Assembly: GCA_002300355.1 (NCBI GenBank)
Contig: NSGV01000001.1
Location: forward strand, 62,001 to 126,000
Source: Streptomyces sp. TLI_235
GTDB taxonomy: Bacteria; Actinomycetota; Actinomycetes; Streptomycetales; Streptomycetaceae
Length of the DNA stretch: 64,000 nt
Direction of reading: 5' to 3'
The notes below the pieces were generated by a model, which saw only the letters and a list, made by a program, of their open reading frames with translations, was not told the DNA's origin and ran no database searches. Position numbers and translations under genes: made by a program. The number at the start of each line of letters is the position of its first letter. Position 1 is the stretch's first letter. Of the stretch, positions 39,574-48,046 are shown piece by piece.

Positions 39574-39860
39574 GGCGTGGTGCTCCTGGTGAGGGCGGGA
39601 AGGGTCGGCTCGGTGGCGGTCCGGTAGGTGCGGAGGACCAGTTCCACCTGGAGGCGGGTCGCGCCGGCGCGGCGCAACTCGCCGAGGACGGCGTGCAGTT
39701 CGTGCCGGTCGGTGCAGGCGAGGCTCAGTTCGAGGTCGGCCTCCCCGGCCAGCGCGAGGCCGGACCGGACGGCGGGGAATCGCGCCGTCAGACGGTCGAA
39801 GTCGAGGGGTTCGGGGCCGTGGCGGAGCCGGACGACGGCGTGCAGCGGACGGGGTGTCAC
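39570..39860 (-). CDS. Lone RAM-type (Lrp/AsnC C-terminal) domain protein
   Basis: 96 residues with a GTG start. It matches the C-terminal ligand-binding domain of Lrp/AsnC regulators (LALAGEADLELSLACTDRHE, ending VELVLRTYRT) but lacks the N-terminal HTH. Such lone domains bind amino acids and can assist amino-acid enzymes or pair with full Lrp proteins. It overlaps its neighbours by four bases at each end (GTGA and ATGA), linking it to the SAV_915 protein and the decarboxylase. A role in sensing lysine or diaminopimelate is an inference. Confidence 0.75.
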   Translation of the reverse strand: MTPRPLHAVVRLRHGPEPLDFDRLTARFPAVRSGLALAGEADLELSLACTDRHELHAVLGELRRAGATRLQVELVLRTYRTATEPTLPALTRSTTP

Positions 39861-40207
39861 GTCCGCCGCTTCAGCTGCCGGCCGGTGCCGAGCAGGCAGG
39901 AAAGGGCGGCTGCGGCGGCCGCGCCGGCGGGCTGGGGTGCGACCAGGCCCGGGTCGAGGACCAGGCGGCGGACGCCGAGCGGCGCGGTGAGGGCGCGCAG
40001 GGCGGGTTCGGTGAGCTCGGCCACCTCCTGGTCGGGGCCGAGCAGGTCGTGCAGAGCGGCGGCGGTACGGAAGGCGACCGCGCAGCGGCTGCCGTCACGG
40101 TGCCGGAAGAGCCGGAGCACCTGGACCGGACCGGTGGTCCGGACTGGCACGAATCGGAGCGCGTGTTCCTCGGGTTCGTCGGGTGCCGTGTCCTCGATCG
40201 TGGTCAT
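39857..40207 (-). CDS. SAV_915-family protein
   Basis: 116 residues. It matches the streptomycete SAV_915 family: LRFVPVRTTGPVQVLRLFRH, RCAVAFRTAAALHDLLGPDQ, EPALRALTAPLGVRRLVLDP. No enzymatic motif or membrane segment. It follows the 69-residue peptide gene by 52 bases and overlaps the RAM-domain gene by four bases. Function unknown; proteins of this type often occur with small acidic peptides, by my recollection. Confidence 0.75.
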   Translation of the reverse strand: MTTIEDTAPDEPEEHALRFVPVRTTGPVQVLRLFRHRDGSRCAVAFRTAAALHDLLGPDQEVAELTEPALRALTAPLGVRRLVLDPGLVAPQPAGAAAAAALSCLLGTGRQLKRRT

Positions 40208-40259
40208 CGCGTCGTCCTCGGGTGGCCTGGGTGATTGGGCGGGCTGGTGCGGTGCGCCG

Positions 40260-40469
40260 TCAGTCGAGGTAGTGCAGGGCGGTGCGGCAGTTCCCGGTGG
40301 TGCGGGCGTGCTCCGGCTCCGGGTCGGGTGCGGGCGTGTCCCGGTCCGCCGCGGCGCGGACCGGCCGGGGGTCGATCACGGTGTCGCGGAGCAGCAGGCG
40401 CAGGGCGGCCTCGTCGATCGGGATGCGGCGCGGCTCGGGATCGCCGGTGAGGAGCTGGTGGTCGGTCAT
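40260..40469 (-). CDS. 69-residue peptide heading the decarboxylase operon
   Basis: Start ATG at 40469 with a GAAGGG site about 11 bases upstream. An acidic N-terminal part (MTDHQLLTGDPEPRRIPIDEAALRLLLRD) precedes a Pro/Asp/Glu-rich stretch and a tail HARTTGNCRTALHYLD with a single Cys. No signal peptide. The leader-plus-tail layout is compatible with a ribosomally made precursor peptide or with an acidic carrier/accessory protein; no modifying enzyme other than the PLP decarboxylase is present. Unrecognised. Confidence 0.6.
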   Translation of the reverse strand: MTDHQLLTGDPEPRRIPIDEAALRLLLRDTVIDPRPVRAAADRDTPAPDPEPEHARTTGNCRTALHYLD

Positions 40470-40596
40470 GGTGGTGTGTTCCCTTCCGTTGCCGTACGGG
40501 TGGGCCGGTCGGCCGGGGCCCGCACCTCCAGTGGATTCCCTCCGCCGGCCCGCCGCACCGGTTCTTGACGCACGGCCTACGCGAACCGGGCCTGCT

Positions 40597-40616
40597 TTGA
40601 CGAGATCCTGATACGG
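40597..40616 (+). promoter_or_regulatory. Direct-repeat element, copy 1
   Basis: TTGACG-AGATCC-TGATACGG. TGACG and TGATA are spaced 11 bases apart, one helical turn, typical of OmpR/PhoB-type response-regulator half-sites. Matches copy 2 at 40891 in 13 of 14 fixed positions with the same spacing. Confidence 0.5.
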
Positions 40617-40890
40617 CCGCCGCGCCGGGCCCGGCAATGGGCGCCGGTGGCCGGCGGGTCACGGGGGTGCGCGGCACGGACGCCCGGGCGGTCGTGCCGC
40701 AGCCCGCCGCCCCCGGCGGGCCGTCTGCGGCGGTCGAACCGATTCCGGCGGCATCCTCACTCGCCGGCCGCGCACCCCTCCGGCCCGGCTCCCCCCACGG
40801 AGCCGGGCCGGTCCCACGGAAGGAACGTTAGGGACGGACACGGCGACCCTCCGGCGCCCTGACGGGTTCCTGGCGCCGGGCGTCCCGATC

Positions 40891-40910
40891 TTGACGCCAC
40901 GCTGATGCGG
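40891..40910 (+). promoter_or_regulatory. Direct-repeat element, copy 2
   Basis: TTGACG-CCACGC-TGATGCGG, same spacing and orientation as copy 1, 294 bases downstream on the plus strand, between the kinase gene stop and the peptide operon. Confidence 0.5.
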
Positions 40911-40950
40911 GGCGCGCTCCCGGACCGGGGAACGACTCCTCGGCCGCGGG

Positions 40951-43815
40951 TCAGCCGAGGGTGCGGCGGAGGCGGCCGGCCAGGCGGCGCCAGAGGGCGA
41001 CCCCGGGGTGGGCGGTCTCCAGGCGTTCGGCCTCGCGGGCCCCGCGGGAGTTGCCGCTCTCGGCCGCCCAGCGGTACCAGTCGATGGCCTCCCGGATGTC
41101 GCCGCGGGCCTCGTGGGCGCGGGCTCCGTCCAGAACGGCAGCGGTGTTACCGGCATGGCCGGCGCGTTCGAGCCAGAACATGGCGATCCGGGTGTCCCGA
41201 ACGCCGCCGTTCGCCTCCAGGTGCATCCGGGCCACCTCCCGCATGGCCTTGGTGCTGCCGGATTCGGCGGCCTTGAGCTGCCACTTGTACCCGTTGGTGG
41301 TGTCGAGCTCGATCATGGCCTGGACGGCCCTGGGGTCGCCCTCCTCGGCGAGTTCCCGGTAGCGCCGGGCGGCCCGCTTCCGGAGGCGCTTGCGCTGCTC
41401 GGCGTCCTCGGTCCGCTCCCGCAGCAGCAGGCAGAGCCGGGCGATCTCGCGCTTGGCGTCCCGGTCCCCGACGGCCTCGGCCTGGGTGTAGCAGCGCACC
41501 GCGTCCTCCAGGTGGCCGCCCTGCTCGTACGCCCGGGCCTGCGCGTTCGCGGCGGCCCGGGTCTCTTCGGCGGACCAACTGCCGTTCTTCGTCTCCGCCT
41601 TCACGTCCGCCGGCGGGGCGGTGGCCTTCGCCGCGGTCTTCCGGGCCGCGGTCTGCTGGGTTGCACTCCGCTGGGTTGCACTCCGCTGCGCGGTGGTGGC
41701 CTTCGCGGCCGGCTGGGTCGGTGGCGCGGCCTTCTTCGCCGCGGCCGCGGCCGCGACGCGGATGCGCTCGACCTCCTGCGCCGCCCCGGTGTGCCCCTTC
41801 GCGGCGGCGCGCCCGTACCACTCCAGGGCCTTGGCCTGCTGACCGGTCTTCTCCAGGAGTGCCGCCGCCTCGATCATCGAGGGGAGGTGGTCCTTGTCCG
41901 CGGCCCGGCCGAAGTGGTCGAGTGCCTCCGCCGCGCGTCCGTCCTGCTGCAGGCGGCGGCCGGTCACGTGGAGTGCCTCCGTGTTGCCGGCCTCGGCCGC
42001 CCGGCGATACCAGTCCGCCGACTCCACCCGCCGCTTCGGGTCCTTGGCGAGCACTTGCGCGGTCAGCAGCATGCCGTGGGCGTTGCCGACTGTCGCGGCC
42101 CGCCGGTACCAGAGCAGCGCGTCCTGCAGCCGCTTCGCCTTGTGGTACCAACTGCCCAGCGCCAGCATGGAGTTGACGTCGCCGTCCGATGCGGCGGCGC
42201 GGTGCTCGAACAGCACGGCCCGCTCGGCCGCCGACAGCCCGGACCGCCTCGCTGCGGCCCGGACCCGCAGGACTGCGTCCGCGGCCTTCGGGTGCTTGCG
42301 CTCGGCGGCCCGCTCGAACCACTGCAGGGCCTCGGGCAGCCCGCCGGGCTCCTGTTCCAGCAGTTCGCCCATCCGCATCGCCGCGTGGACGTCGCCGGCC
42401 TCACCGGCCTGGCGGAGCAGGGCCCCCATCTGTGCGACGCGTTCCGGAAAGTGATGGTCGATCAGGAAGGCCGCCTCGCGGGCGCCGGTGGGGTTTCCGC
42501 CCGCGGCGGCACGCCGGAACCAGCGCAGCGCCGCGGCCAGGTCCCCGACCTGCTTGTGGGCGGCGGCCACCCGCCGCATCGCCTCGGTGTCGCCGGCCTC
42601 GGCGGCGGCCAGGAACTTCGCCCCGGGGGTGCCCGCCCCCGCCTTCACCACCGGGTCCTGCTGCGCCGCAGCGCTCTGCTTCGGCCCCGGGCCCTGCTTC
42701 GCCTTCGCCGCAGGCGGGTCCTGCCGCGCGGCGGCCTGCGGGGGCAGGGTGGTCGTCTCCTGGCCGGTGCCGCCGGCCGGCGCGGAGGTGAGGTCGCGTT
42801 CCCGGAGCGCGCGGGCGCCCGCCGCCGGACGGCCGTCGGCGGTGTCCGGTGCGGCGCCGGGCGTGGGGAACGGCGTGGGGGCCATCGGCCGGTAGGTGCC
42901 CGAGCGCATCGGTTCGTCGAGGTCGAGCGCGGTCCTCGACCGCTCGTCGACGGCCGCGCGCAGCCCGGGCGGCAGCCATTCCCTGCCGTTCGGCTGCCCG
43001 TCGACGGGCAGCAGGGCGGCGACGTCCGCGGGGGCGGGACGGTCCTGCGGGCGCGGTTCCAGGCAGGGCCGGACGATCCGCTCCAGGGCCGGCGGCATCC
43101 CGTCGAGCCTGGGCGCGCCCTGCAGGATGTTCGCGCCGATCTGCACGGCGGAGCCCGGCCCGAACGGGTGGCGGGCGAGGGCGGCGTAGGCGAGGACGAG
43201 GCCGAGCGTGAAGATGTCGCTGGCCGGCCCCACCCGTTCGTCGCGGAGCTGCTCGGGCGAGGCGAAGGTGGTGGTGCGCAGCGCGACGCCGGTGGCGGTC
43301 AGGGTGCCGCCGTGGGCGGGTTCGAGGTGCCGGGCGATGCCGAAGTCGATGACGGCGGGCCCGGCGGTGGCGAGCAGGACGTTGGCGAGTTTGAGGTCGC
43401 GGTGCACCAGGCCTGCGGTGTGGATGCCGCGCAGGGCGTCGGCCAGGCCTGCGGCGAGGGTCCGCCAGGTCCGCTGCGGCAGGGGGCCGCCGCAGCGTTC
43501 GAGCGCCTCGGCGAGGTCGACGCCGGGGATGTAGCGGGCGGCGAACCAGGGTTCGTGGGCGCGGGTGTCGGCGTCGACGACCTCTGCGGTGTGGTCGGAG
43601 CCGACCGCGCGGGCGGCCTCGACCTCGCGGGCGAACCGGGTGCGGAACCGTTCGGGGGCGGTGGCGAGCCGGTCGGGGCGGATCGTCTTGAGCGCGACGG
43701 CGCGGCCGTACTCGGCGCGGGCGAAGTAGACGTTGCCCCAGCCGCCGCTGCCGAGCAGCGCGAACAGCCGGTACGGCCCGATGAGTTCGGGATCGTCGTC
43801 ACGCAGTGGCTCCAC
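40951..43815 (-). CDS. Ser/Thr protein kinase with C-terminal Sel1/TPR repeats
   Basis: 954 residues from a GTG. Kinase domain at about 10-270: glycine loop GSGGWGNVY, K43, HRDLKLAN with D140 and DFG at 157-159. A Pro/Ala linker follows, then from about 390 to the end a long array of Sel1-like repeats (units such as GDLAAALRWFRRAAAGGN, EALDHFGRAADKDHLPSM, EAIDWYRWAAESGN). No membrane helix, so it is cytosolic; the repeats should bind partner proteins. It follows the nuclease/FHA gene by 24 bases in the same operon and is likely to phosphorylate a ligand for that FHA domain. Confidence 0.93.
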   Translation of the reverse strand: MEPLRDDDPELIGPYRLFALLGSGGWGNVYFARAEYGRAVALKTIRPDRLATAPERFRTRFAREVEAARAVGSDHTAEVVDADTRAHEPWFAARYIPGVDLAEALERCGGPLPQRTWRTLAAGLADALRGIHTAGLVHRDLKLANVLLATAGPAVIDFGIARHLEPAHGGTLTATGVALRTTTFASPEQLRDERVGPASDIFTLGLVLAYAALARHPFGPGSAVQIGANILQGAPRLDGMPPALERIVRPCLEPRPQDRPAPADVAALLPVDGQPNGREWLPPGLRAAVDERSRTALDLDEPMRSGTYRPMAPTPFPTPGAAPDTADGRPAAGARALRERDLTSAPAGGTGQETTTLPPQAAARQDPPAAKAKQGPGPKQSAAAQQDPVVKAGAGTPGAKFLAAAEAGDTEAMRRVAAAHKQVGDLAAALRWFRRAAAGGNPTGAREAAFLIDHHFPERVAQMGALLRQAGEAGDVHAAMRMGELLEQEPGGLPEALQWFERAAERKHPKAADAVLRVRAAARRSGLSAAERAVLFEHRAAASDGDVNSMLALGSWYHKAKRLQDALLWYRRAATVGNAHGMLLTAQVLAKDPKRRVESADWYRRAAEAGNTEALHVTGRRLQQDGRAAEALDHFGRAADKDHLPSMIEAAALLEKTGQQAKALEWYGRAAAKGHTGAAQEVERIRVAAAAAAKKAAPPTQPAAKATTAQRSATQRSATQQTAARKTAAKATAPPADVKAETKNGSWSAEETRAAANAQARAYEQGGHLEDAVRCYTQAEAVGDRDAKREIARLCLLLRERTEDAEQRKRLRKRAARRYRELAEEGDPRAVQAMIELDTTNGYKWQLKAAESGSTKAMREVARMHLEANGGVRDTRIAMFWLERAGHAGNTAAVLDGARAHEARGDIREAIDWYRWAAESGNSRGAREAERLETAHPGVALWRRLAGRLRRTLG

Positions 43816-43839
43816 TCGCCCCCCTCTGCCTGTGCGGTG

Positions 43840-45051
43840 TCAGTCCGTCCTGGTCAGGTCGTCGCCGTTCGGCGGCCGTCGGGGTGGTCTGGCGCGGACG
43901 CCTTCGGACCGCTCGCCCGGCCAGCGCTGTCCGCTGCGCCGCAGAAGGACGCCGGGCACGATCTCGATCTCGTCGTCGGGGCCGAACGCGCCGTACCGGC
44001 CCGCGTCAGCCCCGTTCGCCCCCGCCTCGCTCCTGCCGACGGCCTGCGCCGGCAAGGCGTCGCGGTGCGGCAGGGGCCGCCAGGCCGTGGCGACGCCGCC
44101 GGGCCGCAGGGTGCGGATCCGGCTGCGGACCTTGCTGGTGTCCAGGACGCGGAGGGTGCCGCGGTGGGCGACGATCAGCAGGTGGTGCCGGCTGACGGCC
44201 AGTCTGCGCTGCTCGGCGAGGATGTCCTCGCCGAGCCGGGCGAGGTGGCCGCGGCCGAGGACGAACGCGCGGCCCTCCTGCTCGGCGAGGTTCTCCCAGG
44301 CCTGGCACCGGCCGTCGACGAGGATCTTGAGCTGGACACGGGGGCGGCGGGGGCCGGCGTCGGCGAGCAGGGTGCCGTGGACCCGGCAGACGACCTTGTG
44401 GCCGCGGATCGCCGGGCCCGGGTTGCAGCCCGGTCGGGGGCAGCGCCAGGCGCGTTCGAGGATGTCCGCGCGGGGCCGGCCGCGGAAGTCGAGCAGGTTG
44501 CGGGCCTTGAGGTCGTCCCGCTCGCCCTCGCGGGAGATCTCCCGGTCGACGACGATGCGCATCTCCCGCCGGACCAGCCGGACGGGTCCGCCGTCGGCGG
44601 GGCGCTCCGGCCGGAGGAAGTGCTCGCGGTCGCCCTGGATCCAGGGGTGCTCGCCGCGGTGGCCGGTGAAGTTGTCGCTGCTGATGACGGGTGTGCCGAA
44701 GACCTTGGCGTGGTCGAGGAGGTCGGGGTCGGCCTTGCCGATCGCGGCGATCAGACCGCGGTCCCGCCAGCCGCGCAGCAGGGCGGCCTCTGCGGGGTCG
44801 GGGAATTCGCCGTCGTGCCGCTGGTCGAGCAGGCTGTTGTCGGCGATCGCGTGGACGGTGACGTCGGGGTCGCCGGTGGTGCGGCGGAGCGCGCCGAGGA
44901 CGAGCCGCAGCCGTTCGAGGGAGCGGCGGGTGCCGCCGCCGAGCCGGGTCTCGCGGACGATGTTGGAGAGGTCGACCAGGTAGTCGGCCTCCTCCGGCAG
45001 GCTGCGTAGGTGGCGCTCCATGCCGCGGAAAGCCGCCAGGTCACTCGCCAC
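43840..45051 (-). CDS. NYN/PIN-type nuclease with zinc ribbon and FHA domain
   Basis: About 403 residues from a GTG at 45051, preceded by GGGGTGA (a TTG at 45069 is the alternative). The N-terminus (to 150) resembles NYN/Zc3h12a-like RNases: D27-x-x-N30, D71-N72, an acidic cluster D108/D110/D113 and D126 in VISSDNF. A Cys/His ribbon follows (C204-x4-C209-x12-C222-x2-H225), then an FHA domain at about 262-325 with GRG and SRHH (287-290), which binds phosphothreonine. This domain set and the adjacent kinase suggest a kinase-controlled RNase. The nuclease call rests on motif spacing, not on a database hit. Confidence 0.7.
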   Translation of the reverse strand: MASDLAAFRGMERHLRSLPEEADYLVDLSNIVRETRLGGGTRRSLERLRLVLGALRRTTGDPDVTVHAIADNSLLDQRHDGEFPDPAEAALLRGWRDRGLIAAIGKADPDLLDHAKVFGTPVISSDNFTGHRGEHPWIQGDREHFLRPERPADGGPVRLVRREMRIVVDREISREGERDDLKARNLLDFRGRPRADILERAWRCPRPGCNPGPAIRGHKVVCRVHGTLLADAGPRRPRVQLKILVDGRCQAWENLAEQEGRAFVLGRGHLARLGEDILAEQRRLAVSRHHLLIVAHRGTLRVLDTSKVRSRIRTLRPGGVATAWRPLPHRDALPAQAVGRSEAGANGADAGRYGAFGPDDEIEIVPGVLLRRSGQRWPGERSEGVRARPPRRPPNGDDLTRTD

Positions 45052-45198
45052 GTCCGTCACCCCATGCAACCGGCCCGCCCCGTACAGCAGTAGAGGCTAG
45101 CGTTCCGCGGTGCTCCGCACGCCCTTGTCGGGTATTTCGGGCCGGCGGATCCGCCGGGGTGGTTGCGCGGCGCCCCAGGTCCGGCGTGCGGACAAACC

Positions 45199-45227
45199 TT
45201 GACAGTCCGGTCCGCGGCTGGATTACT
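45199..45227 (+). promoter_or_regulatory. Promoter of the phenylacetate-CoA ligase gene
   Basis: -35 TTGACA (45199-45204), a 17-base spacer, -10 ATTACT (45222-45227, a weak match). The perfect operator at 45240 falls just after the expected start of transcription, a repressor position. Confidence 0.5.
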
Positions 45228-45239
45228 GGATCTCCAGGG

Positions 45240-45255
45240 CCGACCGAACGGTCGG
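45240..45255. promoter_or_regulatory. Perfect palindromic operator before paaK
   Basis: CCGACCG-AA-CGGTCGG, a perfect 7-bp inverted repeat with a 2-base centre, 22 bases before the ATG. It resembles the ACCGNNCGGT-type sites described for TetR-family PaaR regulators of phenylacetate genes in actinobacteria. No PaaR gene is in view. Confidence 0.7.
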
Positions 45256-45277
45256 TGGGCGTCCGGCGGGAGGCGTG

Positions 45278-46627
45278 ATGAGCGGCAGCGGCACGGAAGA
45301 GCACCGGCACGGGGCCCACCGCCTCGGCGATCCGCTGCCGGCCGAGCTGCTCGACGCCGGCGAGCGCCTCGACCGCGGGGAGCTGGCCGACCTCCAGCTG
45401 CGCCGGCTCCGCGAGACGCTGCTGCACGCCTACGCGAACGTCGAGTTCTACCGCCGCTCCTTCGACGCCGCCGGCGTCCGCCCCGAGGACTGCCGCACCC
45501 TCGCCGACCTCGCGCGCTTCCCGTTCACCACCAAGGCCGATCTGCGCGACCACTACCCGTTCGGGATGTTCGCCGTGCCGATGGCGGACGTCCGGCGGGT
45601 GCACGCCTCCAGCGGCACCACCGGCAATCCGACCGTGGTCGGCTACACCGAGAACGACCTGTCGATGTGGGCCGACGTGGTCGCCCGATCGATCCGCGCG
45701 GCCGGCGGCCGGCCCGGCCACAAGGTGCACATCGCCTACGGCTACGGGCTGTTCACCGGCGGTCTCGGCGCCCACTACGGCGCCGAGCGGGCGGGCTGCA
45801 CGGTGATCCCGGCCTCCGGCGGCATGACCGCCCGTCAGGTGCAGATCATCCGGGACTTCGAGCCCGAGATCATCATGGTCACCCCGTCCTACATGCTCAC
45901 CCTGCTCGACGAGTTCGAGCGGCAGGGCGTCGACCCGCGCAGCACCTCGCTGCGGATCGGCATCTTCGGCGCCGAGCCGTGGACGGAGGAGATGCGCCGC
46001 GAGATCGAGGAGCGCCTCGACCTGCACGCGGTCGACATCTACGGCCTGTCCGAGGTGATCGGGCCCGGCGTCTCCGCCGAGTGCGTGGAGACCAAGGACG
46101 GCCTGCACATCTGGGAGGACCACTTCTACCCGGAGGTGGTCGACCCGTTCACGGACGAGAGCATGCCGGACGGCGAGAGCGGCGAACTGGTCTTCACCTC
46201 CCTCACCAAGGAGGCGCTGCCGATCATCCGCTACCGCACCCGCGACCTGACGCGGCTGCTGCCCGGCACCGCCCGTCCGGCGTTCCGCCGCATGGAGAAG
46301 GTCACCGGCCGCTGCGACGACATGATCATCCTTCGCGGGGTGAACGTCTTCCCCACCCAGATCGAGGAGATCGTGCTGCGCACGCCCGCGGTCGCCCCGC
46401 ACTTCCAGCTGGAGCTGACCCGGCGCGGCCGGATGGACCACATGAACGTCCGTGTCGAGTGCCGCCCGGACGCCACTCCCGAGCAGCGCGAGGCCGCGGC
46501 CGCGGCCATCACCGCCGGCGTCAAGGACGGCGTCGGCGTCAGCGTCGGCGTGGAGATCGTGCCGCCGGAGACCCTGGAGCGCTCCCTCGGCAAGCTCCGC
46601 CGCGTGGTCGACTCCCGCGGGAACTGA
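45278..46627 (+). CDS. paaK: Phenylacetate-CoA ligase
   Basis: 449 residues from the ATG at 45278 (GGGAGG site; a GTG at 45275 is too close to it). Makes phenylacetyl-CoA from phenylacetate, CoA and ATP, the first step of the Paa pathway. Motifs: HASSGTTGNPTVVGYT (ATP loop), YGLSEVIGPG (adenine/substrate region), RTRDLTRLLPG, and the hinge/catalytic-lysine region LGKLRRVVD. No other paa genes follow, so it is a lone gene with its own promoter and operator. Confidence 0.95.
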   Translation: MSGSGTEEHRHGAHRLGDPLPAELLDAGERLDRGELADLQLRRLRETLLHAYANVEFYRRSFDAAGVRPEDCRTLADLARFPFTTKADLRDHYPFGMFAVPMADVRRVHASSGTTGNPTVVGYTENDLSMWADVVARSIRAAGGRPGHKVHIAYGYGLFTGGLGAHYGAERAGCTVIPASGGMTARQVQIIRDFEPEIIMVTPSYMLTLLDEFERQGVDPRSTSLRIGIFGAEPWTEEMRREIEERLDLHAVDIYGLSEVIGPGVSAECVETKDGLHIWEDHFYPEVVDPFTDESMPDGESGELVFTSLTKEALPIIRYRTRDLTRLLPGTARPAFRRMEKVTGRCDDMIILRGVNVFPTQIEEIVLRTPAVAPHFQLELTRRGRMDHMNVRVECRPDATPEQREAAAAAITAGVKDGVGVSVGVEIVPPETLERSLGKLRRVVDSRGN

Positions 46628-46702
46628 CGGCCTGGGCCCGAGTGCCGTCCGGCGGCGACCCGAGCGCTGACGCCCGATCACTGACACCGGGCCGGCCACC
46701 CG

Positions 46703-47122
46703 TCAGGCCGGCTCCTCGTCGAGCAGCCGGCGGAGCAGGCCGAGCAGGGCGGCGCGGTCCTCGGCCGGGAGGGCCGCGAAGCAGTCGGCGAGCACCTGCT
46801 CCGCGACGGTGTGGCCCGCCTCGAGCATCCGCTCGCCGGCGGGTGTCAACCGGTGTTCGATGCGGCGGCCGTGGCCGGGGGTGCGCTCGATCAGGCCCTG
46901 GGCGACGAGCCGTCCGGCGAGGGTGCCGAAGGCTTGTTCGGTCTGGAAGGTCTCGGCGGCGAGGGTGCGGGCGGAGGCGCCGGGCAGGCGGCCGACGGCG
47001 CGCAGCGCGTCCCACTGGGCCAACGTGGTGCCGACGGCGGCGAGTCCCGTCTCCAGTGCCCGGTGCTGCCGGTACTGGACCTGCTTGACCGCCCTGCCGA
47101 GAACCTGCAGCTCACTGTGCAT
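46703..47122 (-). CDS. MarR-family regulator
   Basis: 139 residues with the winged-helix pattern of MarR (RLPGASARTLAAETFQTEQAFGTLAGRLVAQGLIERT, then GRRIEHRLTPAG). It is divergent from an alpha/beta hydrolase gene, and the 61-base spacer contains two overlapping palindromes, a standard MarR autorepression layout. The ligand is unknown. Confidence 0.93.
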   Translation of the reverse strand: MHSELQVLGRAVKQVQYRQHRALETGLAAVGTTLAQWDALRAVGRLPGASARTLAAETFQTEQAFGTLAGRLVAQGLIERTPGHGRRIEHRLTPAGERMLEAGHTVAEQVLADCFAALPAEDRAALLGLLRRLLDEEPA

Positions 47123-47144
47123 GGCCCGATTCTAGAGCATGACC

Positions 47145-47161
47145 AAGCTAGCTTATATAAG
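47145..47161. promoter_or_regulatory. Overlapping palindromes, MarR operator candidate
   Basis: AAGCTAGCTT (47145-47154) and CTTATATAAG (47152-47161) overlap by three bases. AT-rich islands in this GC-rich genome, located within the divergent promoter of the MarR and hydrolase genes. Confidence 0.65.
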
Positions 47162-47183
47162 CATCCTTAGTTATGCTCGGCCC

Positions 47184-47954
47184 ATGACCACCGACCGCGC
47201 AGTCGCGCTCTACGACGACCTGACCGTGACCATCTCCGAGAGCGGCACGGGCCGCCCCGCCCTGGTGCTCCACGGCGGCGGCGGACCCGCCACCGTCGCC
47301 GGCCTCGCCGCGCACCTCGCCCGCACCATGCACACCATCACCCCCGTCCACCCCGGCTGGGACGGCGCCCACCGCCCGCACTGGCTCACCGGCATCGACG
47401 ACCTCGCCCTCGCCTACCTGCACCACCTGCAGGAGCGCGGCCTGAAGGACGTCCTGCTGGTCGGCTCCTCACTCGGCGGCTGGATCGCCGCCGAGATGGC
47501 CGTCCGGGACACCGCCGGAATCATCAGCGGCCTCGTCCTGATCGACGCCGTCGGCGTCGACGTCGAGGGCGAGCCGATCCGGGACTTCTTCGCCCTGGAC
47601 GCCCGCGGCCTCGCCGAGTACGCCTGGCACGACCCGGAGCGGGCCTACGTCGACCCGGCCACCCTTCCCGCCGCCGAACTCGCCCGCCGCCAGGGCAACA
47701 CGGCCACCATGCGGATCCTCGCCGGCAACCCCGCCATGCACGACCCCAAGCTGCTCCGCCGCCTCGGCCGCGTCCGGGTGCCCGCCCTGCTGCTCTGGGG
47801 CGAGAGCGACCGCATCGTCACCCCGGCCTACGGCGCCGCCTACGCCCGCGCCTTCGCGAACGGCCGCCTCGCCGTCGTCCCCGCCGCCGGGCATCTCCCC
47901 CACCTCGAACAGCCCGCCGCCACCTACGCCGCCCTCGATGCCCACCTCGCCTGA
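47184..47954 (+). CDS. Alpha/beta-hydrolase
   Basis: 256 residues. Catalytic triad elements: nucleophile Ser in GSSLGGW, acid Asp in LLLWGESDRIVTP, and His in AAGHLPHLEQP; oxyanion loop HGGGGPATV. Cytosolic, no signal peptide. Start at 47184; a GTG/ATG further upstream would extend into the operator. Divergent from MarR, so it may degrade the MarR ligand; the substrate is unknown. Confidence 0.93.
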   Translation: MTTDRAVALYDDLTVTISESGTGRPALVLHGGGGPATVAGLAAHLARTMHTITPVHPGWDGAHRPHWLTGIDDLALAYLHHLQERGLKDVLLVGSSLGGWIAAEMAVRDTAGIISGLVLIDAVGVDVEGEPIRDFFALDARGLAEYAWHDPERAYVDPATLPAAELARRQGNTATMRILAGNPAMHDPKLLRRLGRVRVPALLLWGESDRIVTPAYGAAYARAFANGRLAVVPAAGHLPHLEQPAATYAALDAHLA

Positions 47955-48046
47955 CCGCCACCTGGCCGACCCGCCGCGCGGGACCGGCCGGTTCGGCCCC
48001 CCGGGGCCCTTTCGGGCTCCCGAGGTACACCGGGGCGCACCGGGGC

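Larger units (their letters stand above)
40470..40950. other. Regulatory spacer upstream of the peptide operon
   Basis: 480 bases without a supported gene. It holds two copies of a spaced motif TTGACG-N6-TGAT(A/G)CGG at 40597-40616 and 40891-40910, and a further TTGACG at 40565. A GC-rich stretch from about 40640 to 40850 shows nothing else. The spacing of the direct repeats suggests a response regulator. Confidence 0.55.
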
